From positions 305,133,115 through 305,197,114 of the forward strand of contig NC_080672.1 in the NCBI RefSeq assembly GCF_030247195.1: a stretch of 64,000 nucleotides of DNA, written 5' to 3'. Of the stretch, positions 33,687 to 45,424 are shown in pieces. The stretch is from Topomyia yanbarensis (Eukaryota > Arthropoda > Insecta > Diptera > Culicidae). The notes under the pieces were generated by a model. The model was not told the origin of the DNA and searched no databases. It saw only the letters and a list, made by a program, of their open reading frames with translations. Numbering within the stretch: position 1 is the first letter of the stretch; each line of letters starts with the position of its first letter. The position numbers were made by a program, and so were the translations under genes.

Positions 33687-34466
33687 ATATCGTCGCTGTT
33701 GTGCTATCTTATGACAAGCGCCATTTAGCACATTTCGAGAAAAACGATTTTTAAAGTTTGAGATTAAATATCTTGAAACTTATAAATGGTATAAACAATC
33801 CAAAGAAGACAATTGATGCTTCTATCTATTCTGCATTAATCTCTCAAATATTACGAAGATCGGTTGACTATGTTGCGAGTTTTTACTACGAATGTAAACA
33901 AAAGTCGCACTCACACGTGTCATAGGCGTGTATTGATGACAAAATTTGTATGGCGTGTCATAATCGTGCATGGAAAATTTTCCATAAAAAAAAATCATAA
34001 ATTTTTAACTTTTATTCATATCTTTGCGTTCATATGGTCTAGAAACAATCGGTGAAATGCATTTTAAAGGAAATGAGTCAGGGAATCTAGAAAAAAAATG
34101 TTATTTTTGGTTATAGTGTTGCCAAATATCCTTTATTTGTAGTTTAAAACTAAAACTGTGTTTTTTCTCACAACTCGTGTAATTTTCTTTTGAAAATATT
34201 TATGCCATTGTGTTCCTCAGACATTTTCACACATAAAAACATCTAAAACTTCAATACAAATTGAGCAAATCCCTAGAAACAGTGATTTGAAGCAAAAAAC
34301 TCACAATTTCTTATCATCTCTCTCGCTATATCTAAGTAATCAAGTAGAATTTCAAAATTCTGAAAACGCCACTTTGTAGAGATTTTTTAAACCAGTAATG
34401 TGGCATATTCAACTCAGTTTACCCCAAAATGACGTTTGTCATAAGATAGCACAACTGCGACGATAT
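33687..34466. mobile_element. MITE with 40-bp terminal inverted repeats
   Basis: The left end from 33687 (atatcgtcgctgttgtgcta) and the inverted right end from 34466 (atatcgtcgcagttgtgcta) agree over about 40 nt with three mismatches; both then read tcttatgacaa. The interior (about 700 bp) has no coding frame. Confidence 0.75.
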
Positions 34467-34499
34467 ATCGATAAAATTTTTGGATGAGTTTGATAAAAA

Positions 34500-34875
34500 T
34501 GCTTGACATTTTTAATTGTTGCAGTCCACTAGAGCTTATGCAGTTGATTCAGTTGCGTTTTCCCTGGTTTTGGCCACTTTCTAATCATTTCCTTTACGTC
34601 CTTCGTCTCTCTGTAGGTCTACCAAAGTTTGCTCTTCATAGGTTTCAATCGGGCGGACCGTTTAGTTGGTTCATGTCTTTCAACGCAAAACCAAAAAAAA
34701 AAATAGCCACATACCATTTCTGCACGATTTTCGAATAGTGTCTTGACGCTAAATCAAACCAAAACAACGGTTTTTGATTATACAGCGTTTTGTAAGTCTT
34801 GCCGTTCATAGTGCCTTTGGTCACGAATGGTTCGTTACCTTTTCCACAAGTGCATATGGCCTGCCAAATCATAAC
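34500..34875 (-). mobile_element. Tc1/mariner-type transposase relic
   Basis: Minus-strand translation gives MIWQAICTCGKGNEPFVTKG, TMNGKTYK, FWFDLASRHYSKIVQKWY and KDMNQLNGPPD, then (frameshifted) a KEMIRKWPKPGKTQLNQ-like tail. This is the C-terminal half of an IS630/Tc1/mariner transposase, with the second catalytic Asp in FDLASRHY. The style resembles the mosquito DD37E group, which is inference. Stops break the C-terminal part. Confidence 0.75.
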
Positions 34876-34949
34876 AATTTAGCCTCACTGTTGAATGAAA
34901 TCGCATTAGTCAACTAAGCTGAATATGTTGCTCTATTTTTCGTTTGTTT

Positions 34950-35997
34950 TAGGGTAAGGTGGGGCAAATCCGACCTAGTAAATGGTTTTGGCTGTAATAT
35001 GCTCATTTTACATCGGATCAAGTAGTTTTATATACCAAATTAAAGGTTAGACTTCTGGGCAACTTTCTATAAATAGCTCAATATTCGTATTTTAAGAAAA
35101 TTTTGAGATACAAGCGTTTTACGAAAACGTTCATTTTTGCTGTTTTCAAAAATGGTAGGGTAAACCCGACCGCCTATGTTTTTGGTTGATTTAGTACAGA
35201 TATTACCCAAATTTTATAGTTTTTCGATGATAAATCAATAAATGTTATGTTATTGAATTGTAACATGAAGAAAATGGAACTCAATGTCAATCTTGAAATG
35301 TCAAGATCACGAGCAGTAGCACGTAGAGATATTGCACTTGCATCGGAGCAATTGTTCGACGAATACTATATTCATCACGTTTTTGTGTCTTTCGTTTGTA
35401 ATTATGAACCATTGTGCAAAAAAATAATAAATAATCACAATAAAAATATATTTCAATTTGATAAAAAAAATTTCTTAACAAAAAAGCGGTCGGATTTACC
35501 CCACCATTTAGAGGTCGGATTTGCCCCACCGCGTCATTTTTCATTATGATGCAAATAAAAAAAAATATGAAAAAAGTTGGAGTAAATTCATCTATGCACT
35601 TTATAGGACTTTAATCAAAGAATCTAAATCCACTTACATTTTTTTATGCAATCACTTTAACATTCAGAAATATCCTGTAGCCAATGATACACAAAAATCA
35701 AATCAAAAGATGTAAAAACACACTTATTGTCGTTTGAGCATCTCAATGTAGACTAATAAAATGCTGTCGTGCCACCATTATGATTATTTTCGATGCTCTA
35801 TACGACAACAGTGATCCCAACAAACAATTTAGCTGGATAATTGCTTAAGCAGTTCTTATTCAGCTTAATCTTTTGTATCAAAGGCTTATTCAGCTTTCGT
35901 TGTTTGTTGGGATATTAGTTCGCTTAGTGCTTCCGAATAGCGATAGCAGAGGGGGGTCGGGTTTACCCAACGGTCGGATTTGCCCCACCTTATCCTA
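34950..35997. mobile_element. TA-type MITE, 1048 bp
   Basis: The left end tagggtaaggtggggcaaat and inverted right end taggataaggtggggcaaat agree at 25 of 26 positions through ccgacc. TA borders both ends. Two internal repeats of the ggtcggatttgccccacc motif occur near 35490 and 35515. Frames inside are chance. Confidence 0.75.
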
Positions 35998-36231
35998 CTT
36001 GCCGCAAAACTTTTTTTCGTTATTTTATTGTTTTTTTATCATCTACTGTCGAGTTGTTTCGTTGAAGTTTTGTTTTTTTTTCACTTGTCATCGCCGTTCA
36101 GGACGTCCGTTTTTTTCTGTCCAAAGCGACATCTGCTGGGGAATAGATTTAACTAGTGGAAAGTGTTTAACTTGCATTGCATACAAGTTTTGCTGTAATT
36201 TACAGGAATACAGGGGTATGCTAGGCGTTAT

Positions 36232-36410
36232 TAGGTTTGTTCCAGTACCAGGAGAAACTGGAAGTACTCCGGAGCAAACAGGGAGACAATCGTTCCTGTA
36301 CTATCTTCTTCTCTTTTTTCTTCTTCTGGTGGCAAACCGGAGTGAAAATGAGCAAGAATTTTTTGCTCCGGAGCAACAGGGAGTAACTTCCATGTACTGG
36401 AACAAACCTA
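36232..36410. mobile_element. Short palindromic MITE, 179 bp
   Basis: taggtttgttccagtac (36232-36248) is exactly complemented at 36394-36410. Inner ctccggagcaa blocks also face each other. TA target borders are plausible. Confidence 0.65.
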
Positions 36411-38628
36411 TTACTTTTCTTTGAAGCTTGGCTTGTACTAGCTTCTTGTTCGCGATAGTGAAAATGACGCAACCTAACTTCCCAATACATCACAAAAGGC
36501 CACCAATTCAACATCTTCGTCCAGCAAAGGGCAGCAAAAAGCAGCAATTCAACATCTCCCTCCCTTTTCCCCGTTTGTATACGAAGCTCAGTCACACAAT
36601 AACACCCCGCAAGCCGCCTGTATAGTCTCCCACATTAGCACATCATATGGTAAGCCGATAAAACGAAATCGCTGATTGGTGGAACAATCCAGAATTCTAG
36701 GATGGGTTTTCAAAACGACCTATTGACATTTTGCTCGAACAGAGAAAATCTAGTTTGAAGTATGGCGAAAATACTTTTAATTCCTATTTAGGAACTAAAC
36801 CGTTTTAAATACTAAAAAAATTGTCTTCGGTTTGGTTTTTTCCCTTCCTTTAATGGTGTAATACGGTTGATAAGAAATTGTAACGATTATTATTACTACT
36901 AAGCAAAACTTGACAATACGACCTTTTTTTGTTAATACGACATTTTACCAACGCACGATACGTCCTTTTCCCTACATAGGTCTCACATACGTCGTAGCGC
37001 ATAGGACAGATCTCGAGACACGAAAGCACATGCGACTGTTAAAAAAATATATTTAATCTGTGATTAGGAAACAATTACATTTCAAATTGAGTTAACCCCC
37101 TTAGCAGCCTTAGTTCACAGTTCATCTACTTCCCAATAGAGCGCGCATTAAATGTTTCATCGAGTTTAAAAGGAAAACATAGAAATCGATGAAAAGTAGA
37201 AAGTCGAAACGTCAGTTATCTTGTTGTTTCCTCTCTATCTTCTCATACGCGCAAACGTCGTATGGGCCGGTTTTTTTGTTTTCATATTTTTTGCCGATAC
37301 GACGTAGCACTTGTAAATTAAAAATTGTTTTAAAAATGAGTTTTGTGCCATTTTGTGATTACTTTATTGGTAGGTAATCAGCGTATTGCCATGTACAACA
37401 GGTAGGTTACTATTTTTTCGCTCCGTGAGTGGTGTCGGGGTATAATATTGTTTGTCGTTCCAGTACACTACCATTTTCGGTTGGAAAGGAATGGTAATTA
37501 TTTCTCTGCAAAAGCATTAGATGTTTTATTCGAAAAACAATTACGAGAATAATTAATTTTCAAGGACGTAAGTAAAATGACATATTCATTTAAAAAATAG
37601 GCCATAGGTTCTTTTTATATAAGCGTATGTACAGTTGTAAAAATAACAATAAAAATGTCGCTTACGCCATTTTGTTACGCGCGTATCTCCACATCGAAGC
37701 GGTTCTAATATTGGTGTTTATACGACCGTGGGAAATCAAAAGGACGTATGCGTCGTTTGAACAAAAGTGTTTAATAAAACGTGTACGACGTTTTTTAATT
37801 TAATTAATAATGTGGTAGCCTGTCGTTTTTGGAGAATCCTATTCATTTGATACGATAGTAAGGTTCAAAAAGAGTGGTGTAGTGTAGATATCTCATTTTA
37901 TTTACTTTTGTCGTTTACGGCCTTTTGAATTGAACAAGAATTCTTGTTTGGAAAGAATATAAAAGTGTGTGCAGTATCATGAAAGAGTCATAAGTATTTT
38001 GTAATTTAAACAGTGAAGTCGAATAAACAAGTAAAACCCAGAGTGGAATATTCCTTTCCCGAGCTGATCCTTGAGGATTGAATTATTTCTCGCTATCTTC
38101 CGTCCGTAAAGAATTAAATTAGGCTGAAATTCTTTTCAGGACTGGCCATCAGGAAGATAGACGATTGAAGAGCACAGATAGACCAGCGTCTCTTTGTGTG
38201 CGATGTTCCAGCAGAAGGTCTTCTGGCAGCGCGGCATTGTTGCTGTTCGAGCGAGCCGCTAGTCGTCTGTGTCGCAAATTGTCGGCGTTGGTATGTTAAG
38301 CCAACAAGGCGTCTGCGCTCCAAATTTTCGTCGGTGGCATGTGGAGCCAACACTTCCTAAAAAGTCGATTACACTGATCGGATCTCCAGCCGCAGTATCA
38401 ATTGAGGTTTTATGGTAGTTTAATAGGCTCTGATAAAACTTAGATTGCCCCTGTAGCGTGCTATAAAACTTATTTCTGAGGTGTCGCTTGTATCGCGAAA
38501 ATTCGTTCCATGTGATATGTGTTAAGACAAATTATGATATTAGAGACGTCCTGGACACCCGCTCACGGAATTTATTCCAGATGTATAACGGTTGCGTTGA
38601 CCTGTTTTCAAACGAAAACCTCCGTTAA
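36411..38628. other. Intergenic, no gene recognised
   Basis: AT-rich with many short cgtatcg/tacgac motifs near 36915-37810. A GC-richer patch at 38040-38400 shows no recognised domain and may be leader sequence of the retroelement fragment that follows. Confidence 0.35.
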
Positions 38629-39030
38629 ATGGATTCGCGTTGCTACGAAAATACAATGCTCGATGATAATTATCTCAAATTCTTAAAAGACAACATAGCA
38701 GACTCCGTAAAAGTTCTCTCGGTTAAAGTTGACTCAAAGCCGCTATCTCCAACCGTAAATACACCTTGGAAAAAGGATTGAAAAGGATATCATCCGCTAA
38801 AAACTAGAATCACTAATATTTGTGGAGCTAAGGTTGCGTTTGAAACGACGAAAAAGCAGTCTCACAACATGAGGAGCTGTCTATTTGTCAGTACTTGATC
38901 CCAGCATGACGGATGATGAAGTTTTTATCCTTATGAAAGATTACCTGGGGGAAGGTTTGTAACCGAGAATAGTTCGTCTAGTTCCTAAGGATAAGAAGGT
39001 GACATCGCTGAGCTTCAACTAAAATTGATG
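38629..39030 (+). mobile_element. Probable ORF1 fragment of a non-LTR retrotransposon
   Basis: An open stretch at 38629-38784 reads LKFLKDNIADSVKVLSVKVD and SPTVNTPWKKD. After a stop, frames continue with AKVAFETTKKQSHN and, shifted, DPSMTDDEVFILMKDYLGEG followed by RIVRLVPKDKKVTSLSF. This resembles the C-terminal half of mosquito non-LTR ORF1 proteins, possibly of the PHD-containing type seen at 63299. It is broken by stops and frameshifts. Family assignment is from memory of motif style. Confidence 0.45.
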
Positions 39031-39098
39031 TAATCTGTTAGGGCACCAATTTGGCACTGGGTGGAAAAATACCCTAATTGGTGTTACACTCTCCATTG

Positions 39099-39274
39099 AG
39101 TGTAATGTTTGTGCAACATGACTTGGTTCCCATATCGGGAATCGAACACGGGCCTTCCGGATGAAAGCCGGATATCCCATGTTATCTAGTGGTTAGGATA
39201 TCCGGCTCTCACCCGGAAGGCTCCTGTTCGATTCCCAATATGGGAACCAAGTCATGTTGTACAAACATTACACT
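39099..39274. repeat. Palindrome of tRNA-Glu-like sequences
   Basis: gagtgtaatgtttgtgcaac (39099) onward is complemented by the stretch ending at 39274; pairing continues through acttggttcccatat and a tRNA-like core. Read on the plus strand the right half is a tRNA-Glu-like sequence. Read on the minus strand the left half is a second, 5'-truncated one with loop ctttcat (anticodon TTC). The two share the palindromic centre near 39175-39200. Confidence 0.7.
39175..39246 (+). tRNA. tRNA-Glu(CTC)-like sequence, probable pseudogene
   Basis: Length is 72 nt including the discriminator A. The acceptor stem tcccatg/tatggga pairs with one G-T wobble. The D arm reads ctagtggttaggatat, the anticodon arm tccgg-ctctcac-ccgga gives CTC, and the T loop is ttcgatt. 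The T stem is poor (tcctg against cccaa has about three mismatches), so it is probably not functional. It is part of the palindrome at 39099-39274. Confidence 0.55.
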
Positions 39275-39654
39275 CTACAGAAAGTGTACAATCAGAGAAA
39301 TACCAGAAACACAAGGAAGATGGTACGAATCGGCTCACTGGCGAGGTGGCAGCAGAAGTGGGACAACACGGAAAAGGAAAGGCCAACCTACCGGCTCATC
39401 CCAAACCTGTCGATGTGGGTCAATAGATAGTAAGGAGAGAAGAACTTCCATCTGACATAGCTCATGCCCCGCCACAGCTGCTTAAGGAAGTATCGGTCGA
39501 AACGTCTGGACATTATAAAAATGTAATGTTCGATATTATTTATTGACTGAAAAGCCGAATGTACCCCTATCTACCAACGACAGTCGTAACATCACCTATT
39601 ACTTCCAACAATGGCCGCTATACATAAAACGCAAAAGCCGGACACCAACCCGGA

Positions 39655-39880
39655 TACAGGGTGTCCCATATCAAATTGCACCATCGAAAAAACGCTGTAG
39701 AAAATAACCCCAATTTGCCAATAAATACATGATCTGGCATGCGATCTGCTCATGTGGCAAACGAAGTGCGTCATTCGTGACTACCGGGACTGTAAACGGG
39801 GAGATATTCAGAAAACGAGAACGAGAAAAATCTGCGGCGAGATTGTAGAATCAATGTCTTGATTTGCCTTGCAATAGAAG
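39655..39880 (+). mobile_element. Tc1/mariner-type transposase fragment
   Basis: The frame from 39729 reads MIWHAICSCGKRSASFVTTG and TVNGEIFRK, the same block as in the relic at 34500-34875 but from a different copy on the other strand. It is short and its C-terminus is lost. Confidence 0.65.
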
Positions 39881-40415
39881 TCATTCTAAAACCTTCACTG
39901 AAACTACTATCAAAATACTCACACAACCATCAAGCTCAGTAATCCTTAGTCGCGTGATACCTATTCTAAGAGAGCTTTGAAGCTTAAATTTTACTTTGAT
40001 TGTATTACATAGGAAATGCATACAAGCTAGTCAGCTTGCCATTTTTTCGGTTCATGGATCGACACATCTGACAAACGAATTGCTACGCGCGGGTGAAAGT
40101 GTAGATTGGGTAGTTTATAAAGCTCCGACAGACTGCGGCCTCGCCACGTACCGAAAACATTAACACCATCGCGACCGCCAAGGATCGCCGCCGGTGCGAT
40201 AGGGTAGAGTGACAGAACCAAACTTTGGCCCATTTTTACTGCGCAGGATCGATAATGAATTGTTGATGGTAACATCACTAACATGTGCAGAAAAAGCAGA
40301 CAAGACAGTGCCGTTGTAAGGGTTGGCACTATTCTGAGATTCTGTTTCATGCAAGGAAGACCGACAAAGCCAACGCAGTACAGTTTATCAAATATTCCAT
40401 CTTAAATTGAATAAG
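39881..40415. other. Intergenic, nothing recognised
   Basis: Minus-strand frames at 40027-40354 overlap and lack domains. Confidence 0.35.
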
Positions 40416-41142
40416 CACACTCGGGCAAAAAATATAGCGAATTTCATACGAATATCGTATATTTTTTAGCCACATAAAATATACGATTATTTTAAGAATA
40501 TTTTATGAAACGGTATTTATTTTGTCAAAACGGTTTGCTACACTAAGGCAAAACGCATAGCGAAATTCATAAGATTTATCTGATTATGACTAGAAAATTA
40601 AACTATGTTTTCATAAGATTAATATGAAATCCATACGACTTGCATGATGAATTTCATACGAGCATCCTATGATTCTCATAAACATAAGAGAAATGAATAA
40701 TATTGTCTTATGATAATTCATGATGCCTTATAGAACATGAAATCATAGCAAACCGATTTGACCAAATAAATGCCGTTTCAGAAGATAATATTATGATTTA
40801 CATGCGTACTACTTGTGGCTAAAAATTATACGATATTCCTATAAAACTCGCTGTATTTTTTGCCTGAGTGTATGATTTCTTTTCCATAGGGCAGCTTTGA
40901 CAATATTATACATTTCTATTATGTTTATGAGAATCATACTACTATACTATACAATTCATTCAACTGGCATAAAATGTTTAGATAATCTCATAAAATGTTG
41001 AGATAATCATAAAAGTCGTATGTTTTCATATTAATCTTAGGCAAACATAAGAAGAATATGCACAGGAAAGTAACAGTTATGTTACTTTCCTTTGCATCAT
41101 AAGATAATTATGAAATTTGCTGTGCATTTTACCTGAGTGTAT
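40416..41142. mobile_element. Two interleaved TIR elements of one family
   Basis: Left ends occur at 40416 (cacactcgggcaaaaaatat) and 40539 (tacactaaggcaaaacgcat); right ends of the same motif at 40872 and 41142. The arm at 40416-40538 pairs with about 40745-40872, and the arm at 40539-40705 pairs with about 40909-41142. The pairs cross rather than nest. No coding capacity. Confidence 0.65.
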
Positions 41143-42469
41143 GTAAATTATATACCGTTGTTGGTTTCAATCTTCCAATACAGTGCAAAAAAGGAATTTA
41201 TTCCGGTTGCAACGAATATGTTGTACTATAAATAGGGTATGCTAGATTGGAAGATAATAAATATTCCCAAGATCTTGTCACACCGTGTGCTATGTGCATA
41301 AGGATCAAATCTCTGACGCTACTTTTTGAACTACTTTTTGTTTATGTTCATCGATGAAAATTATCTTAAGGAATCTTATAAAATGAGGTTACGATTATAG
41401 AAGTAAATTTTGAAATGAAGATTAATGGTTCCATTATTATATTTACTACATTTCATTACATAGAAATTGTTTTAAAAGTTTACAGTATTGGACAAAACAA
41501 AGAGAAAACTCCAGAATAAACATAAAAACTAGGACTTTTAATATTTTGTTACATACCGAAACAAAATAAATGGAATTACTAGATAGACATAAGTATAGGA
41601 CAATTAATTTATGATATTCAATTGTTTGTATCATAATGGAGTACGTAAAATGCAGTTTTGTTTATGTATTACGAAACCTTCATTTTATTTTCAACTTTTG
41701 TTTTGTATTGAATCGTTTTTTGGTAAGTGCACGGTAATTGAAAATTCTTCGCAATATTTTTTTATTCGTGATTCATCAGATATTGAAGATATTAATTTAA
41801 AATCGTAAAGTTTAAAAGGAGTGTGATTTGTAAGATAATGATCCGCATACGTATATATTTAGAGCTGCCGCTAACGCTATATTGCTTTTATGCTTGTATA
41901 ATGCTCTTGTAGAGCTTGATTGCCGAAAATAGGGTTTTCATGCAATATTAATGATAATTAATAAGAAATTTACTTGGGTTCGTCGAAATATGGTAGCATT
42001 CGACAAAATGACATATTCGCTGAAACGACTCATGCGGTAAAATAGAGCCTTGACATAATAATACATTCGGAAAAATGAGCCTCAGGTAATTGAATTTCGG
42101 CGCATTGACAATCAGTGGAAAGATCTTATAACAAAAATACACCCAAAATTTCACCAGGCCAGATTTATTCTTTCCCTTCCAAGCATTTAGCACCATTTGT
42201 TTAATTAATTTGGGTAATCAATAAGCATAAAAAGAACCAGAAACTGGCTATACAGGCGTTTTTATGTCAGCCTTTATAAATCTATTTTAAATTTAAGGGT
42301 ATCTCCTCATCATTTAGCTTAAAAAATCCATTTGATAAGCTTCAATCGTTACAATTATTATCGCACAATATTCTTGCAAAGTTTCAAAGTTTAACTAATT
42401 AACATCTCATGCCCGTAAGTTTCCTTTAACTTGAATTTTCTCTCCATTTTATGAAAATCATGTTTTTCC
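41143..42469. other. Intergenic, AT-rich
   Basis: No supported gene or repeat boundary. Confidence 0.35.
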
Positions 42470-42770
42470 TTTCTCATATAGAAAGGCTATGCAATCACTC
42501 TGAAAATCGTCAACCTAATCCCGGTCCGGAAGGTCGAGTGTTATATAGCATTCGACTCAGCTCGTCGATATCGGAAAACGTCTGTGTGTGTATGTATGAC
42601 CTCTGTTTCTCAGAGACGTCAGAGGCGATTTACACAAACTTGATCTCAAATGAAAGGTACAACCTTCCCATTGGCTACTATTGATTTTTTTATTGATTGG
42701 ACTTTCGGTTCCAGAGTTACGGCTTGAAGAGTGCGGCCACACAGCAAATTCCCAAATAAACCGAACTGAA
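42470..42770 (+). repeat. Interspersed mosquito repeat (tcatatagaaagg family)
   Basis: Contains tcatatagaaaggctatgca, aaaatcgtcaacctaatccc, tcgactcagctcgtcgatat, a short tg-rich run, and aatgaaaggtacaacc. Parts recur at 25681, 42905 and 49960-50115. It looks like a non-autonomous element; ends are not defined here. Confidence 0.55.
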
Positions 42771-42904
42771 AAATTCTCAAAGGGGGAAGTAAGGGAAAAT
42801 TTCAGAATCGAATTTGTATTTTTGATGCCAAATTACTTTGAAATGCATGAAACGTCGAGATGTGATGAAATCTCGAAAAAATTTTTTTAACAAAAATTGA
42901 CGTT

Positions 42905-42975
42905 GTTGGACTTTGGCATATAGAATAGAAGACTATGTAATCACTCTGAAAATCGTCAACCTAATCCCGGGTCAG
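42905..42975 (+). repeat. Truncated copy of the same repeat
   Basis: Shares atgtaatcactctgaaaatc and gtcaacctaatcccgg with 42470-42770. Confidence 0.55.
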
Positions 42976-43719
42976 GGATTTTAAATCATTTGACCGAAGG
43001 TTTTTCGTTATTGGTTTCCGTTAATTTCATGCGCCGGGCTGCAAATCTTGAACAGAAAGAATTGTGATTTCAGTTGGTTTCTCCAAGTCAATCAGTCTTG
43101 TCGACTATGTACGGGGAACGTGCCATTTGAGCCAATATATTCTGATATGTAACATTCCAGGTGACAACGTTCGTCGTATAACATGTCATACCCGTCGGCT
43201 CTATCTACTACATTAGATTAAATGTGTAATGCACATTCAGATTTGTCTACATGATCGTCGTAGCAGTAATAAAAATAACGGTTTTTTGGTATGGAAGTGG
43301 TGCCATCTACCAACCGGCTCTATAAAAACTTGAATGATGAACGAACACCATCATCACCGTCAAGTTTTTTACATTCGAAACCTAAATTTGAAAAATAGCA
43401 CCTAAAAGCCATAAACTGACGTGCGACTTGCCACGCTCGTATTTAAACTTACGTGTATATAAACGGTGGCTGGTGCAGTCACACGACGAGCACACATTTT
43501 GCCTTGCTACCCACTCCAACAGTTGTTTACCGAGGAAGCATGCCTTTCGTATGGATTGCCACACACACACACATTGTGGAGCTTATTGATGGTAACCATC
43601 AGTTACCGTACGGAACTCAGGTGAATGTATGTAGTAGTGAAAACTGTAATGGTCCTGTTTTGTGAGTTCCTCCATTCATTTCTTAGTGGAGATCTCGATT
43701 CGAGAATCTAACTGTTTGG
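42976..43719. other. Intergenic, possible short exon not supported
   Basis: A TATATAAA at 43456-43463 precedes a short frame from 43540 that meets a CAG|gtgaat donor-like site near 43620. No second exon or domain was found, so no gene is called. A (CA)n run lies at 43559-43573. Confidence 0.3.
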
Positions 43720-44738
43720 TTAAGGGGTTACATACCTTTTTATTTTTCAAAAACTTGAGCATATTTTCCCAAATTTTTATAGGGAAATAGATCGATGTTT
43801 ACAGCACTTCCAAGCGCACTTCGTCTACCAAGAGCAGTGGTAACTTGGAGTTTTGAACTCGATTATCTTGAAATGTCGTTTTTCCAAAATGGCTTTTCCG
43901 TGATCACGATTGTCGAAAAACCACTTAACCGATTTTCTTCAATTTTTTTTCAATTGATCGTAATTAGTTTCTCTCGTACCTTAACAATTCTTTTTTTTTA
44001 TGCAGAAATTTTTGTTATGTGCATGAGCAATTTTAAATACAATTTTTAGAGGTTGAAAAAACAATGATTTTTTAGGAAAAACATTCCTGAAGGCAGCGAA
44101 AAAATATTATTTATTCAATTAATGATTAAGATACGAGTAATATTTAGGGTGAAGTGCCTATTTTCACCATACTAAGGAGGGCGCCTCACTGATTCATTAA
44201 TTACTCAGCCTACAAACAATGGAATGCGTGCAAATTGGCATCAAAAGCTTTGCTTCGTTGTTAACTACCAAGATAATAACATACATGCGCTGAAAACAGT
44301 GAAATTCTCGTGTTTGAGCGCAACGAAAACACGAATCGAGTGCCCCTATTGTTGCGCTACCATTTGACTCAATGTGTTAAACAAAGATGGCAGACACTGC
44401 TCTAACCAACGGCTTCAAATGGGTAGCGTGATAATAGAAACATAGCGATAATGGGCTCATCACCCTATATGCCAATGTATTTTTTTTTAATTTTGTGATT
44501 TTAGGTGATCTTCAATCGTGATCACCGCAAACCTCTTAAATAAAAAAGGGTTTCGGGGAAAAAGCCACAACTCCGCCAATGAATAATATATTTTTACAAA
44601 CTTATGCTTGTTTATTTTATTAAAAAATGTACAACCAAGATACTATCAGTTTTATGTAATTAAATTATTGCTTTATGCCTTTACGTAAATTCAAACTTTC
44701 TTGACCTTTTTCTCACAAAAAGGTATGTAACCCCTTAA
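43720..44738. mobile_element. piggyBac-type MITE with TTAA borders, 1019 bp
   Basis: ttaaggggttacatacct plus tttt at 43720-43741 is exactly complemented at 44717-44738. Each end is bordered by TTAA, the piggyBac target duplication, leaving a TIR of ggggttacatacc followed by T5. No transposase is present. Another MITE (44145-44467) is nested inside. A related element is at 56334-56816. Confidence 0.75.
44145..44467. mobile_element. Nested TA-type MITE, 323 bp
   Basis: The left end tagggtgaagtgcctatt and inverted right end tagggtgatgagcccatt match at 15 of 18 positions, with TA at both borders. It lies inside the piggyBac-type MITE and is therefore the later insertion. Confidence 0.65.
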
Positions 44739-45424
44739 GTCATCCAGGGTCGAAAAAACCGCGCATTTGACGCCGGGATGAAATGAGATGATTCATACTG
44801 TCCTTTTAATGCATTCTAGTATTGGTGGTTGCTTAGTTTGTATGCGCAAGACTCTTTTTAACCCTTTCATGCTCAATTTTTTTTTTTCAAGCACATACAG
44901 GGTGTATAAACTATTTTTTGCTAAAACGGTTGAGGTAAAGAAACACGAAAAACCAATTTTGATGGAGATAGGTTCTATTGTCACAGTACAAGAAGCTGCT
45001 CAATGTTAACCTTCATCGGAAGATCATTACAATTACCCTAGAATCTTTACAATAGATCAATTGCAAAGAGAAAGTAGCCGAAGTCAGCCTAAATTGTTTG
45101 GTTTTATCAGTTTTCAATAATCTTTCATGACAATGAAAATACAACAAAATTTTGTTTTCCATCGTTAACTGAAACTGTCGGCGGCAACATTGCTACAGTG
45201 AAATCTAATCAAACTAATTATGATAACGGATAATACTTAGGGGAACCCGGGGCTAATATGACCCCCTTGATTTCTCAGAAAATCGTAAGACTTTCTAACT
45301 ATCACTCTGAAACATTAATTTTGATATATGCAGTTCATTCTGCAGCGTTTTTAGAAAGGAGATACATCGTGCTTCATTTTTTTGCCATCCACAAAACAAA
45401 AATCATTATACAGATCGGACTCAC
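44739..45424. other. Intergenic, nothing recognised
   Basis: AT-rich; short frames only. A gggaacccggggctaatatg motif near 45241 resembles a MITE end, without a partner. Confidence 0.3.

Noticed and set aside
35247..35549. Open frames on both strands as genes
   Set aside because: They lie inside the 1048-bp TA-type MITE and partly consist of its repeat motifs.
43540..43620. First coding exon after a TATATAAA box
   Set aside because: TATA to start spacing is uncertain, the start context is poor, and there is no partner exon or recognised domain.
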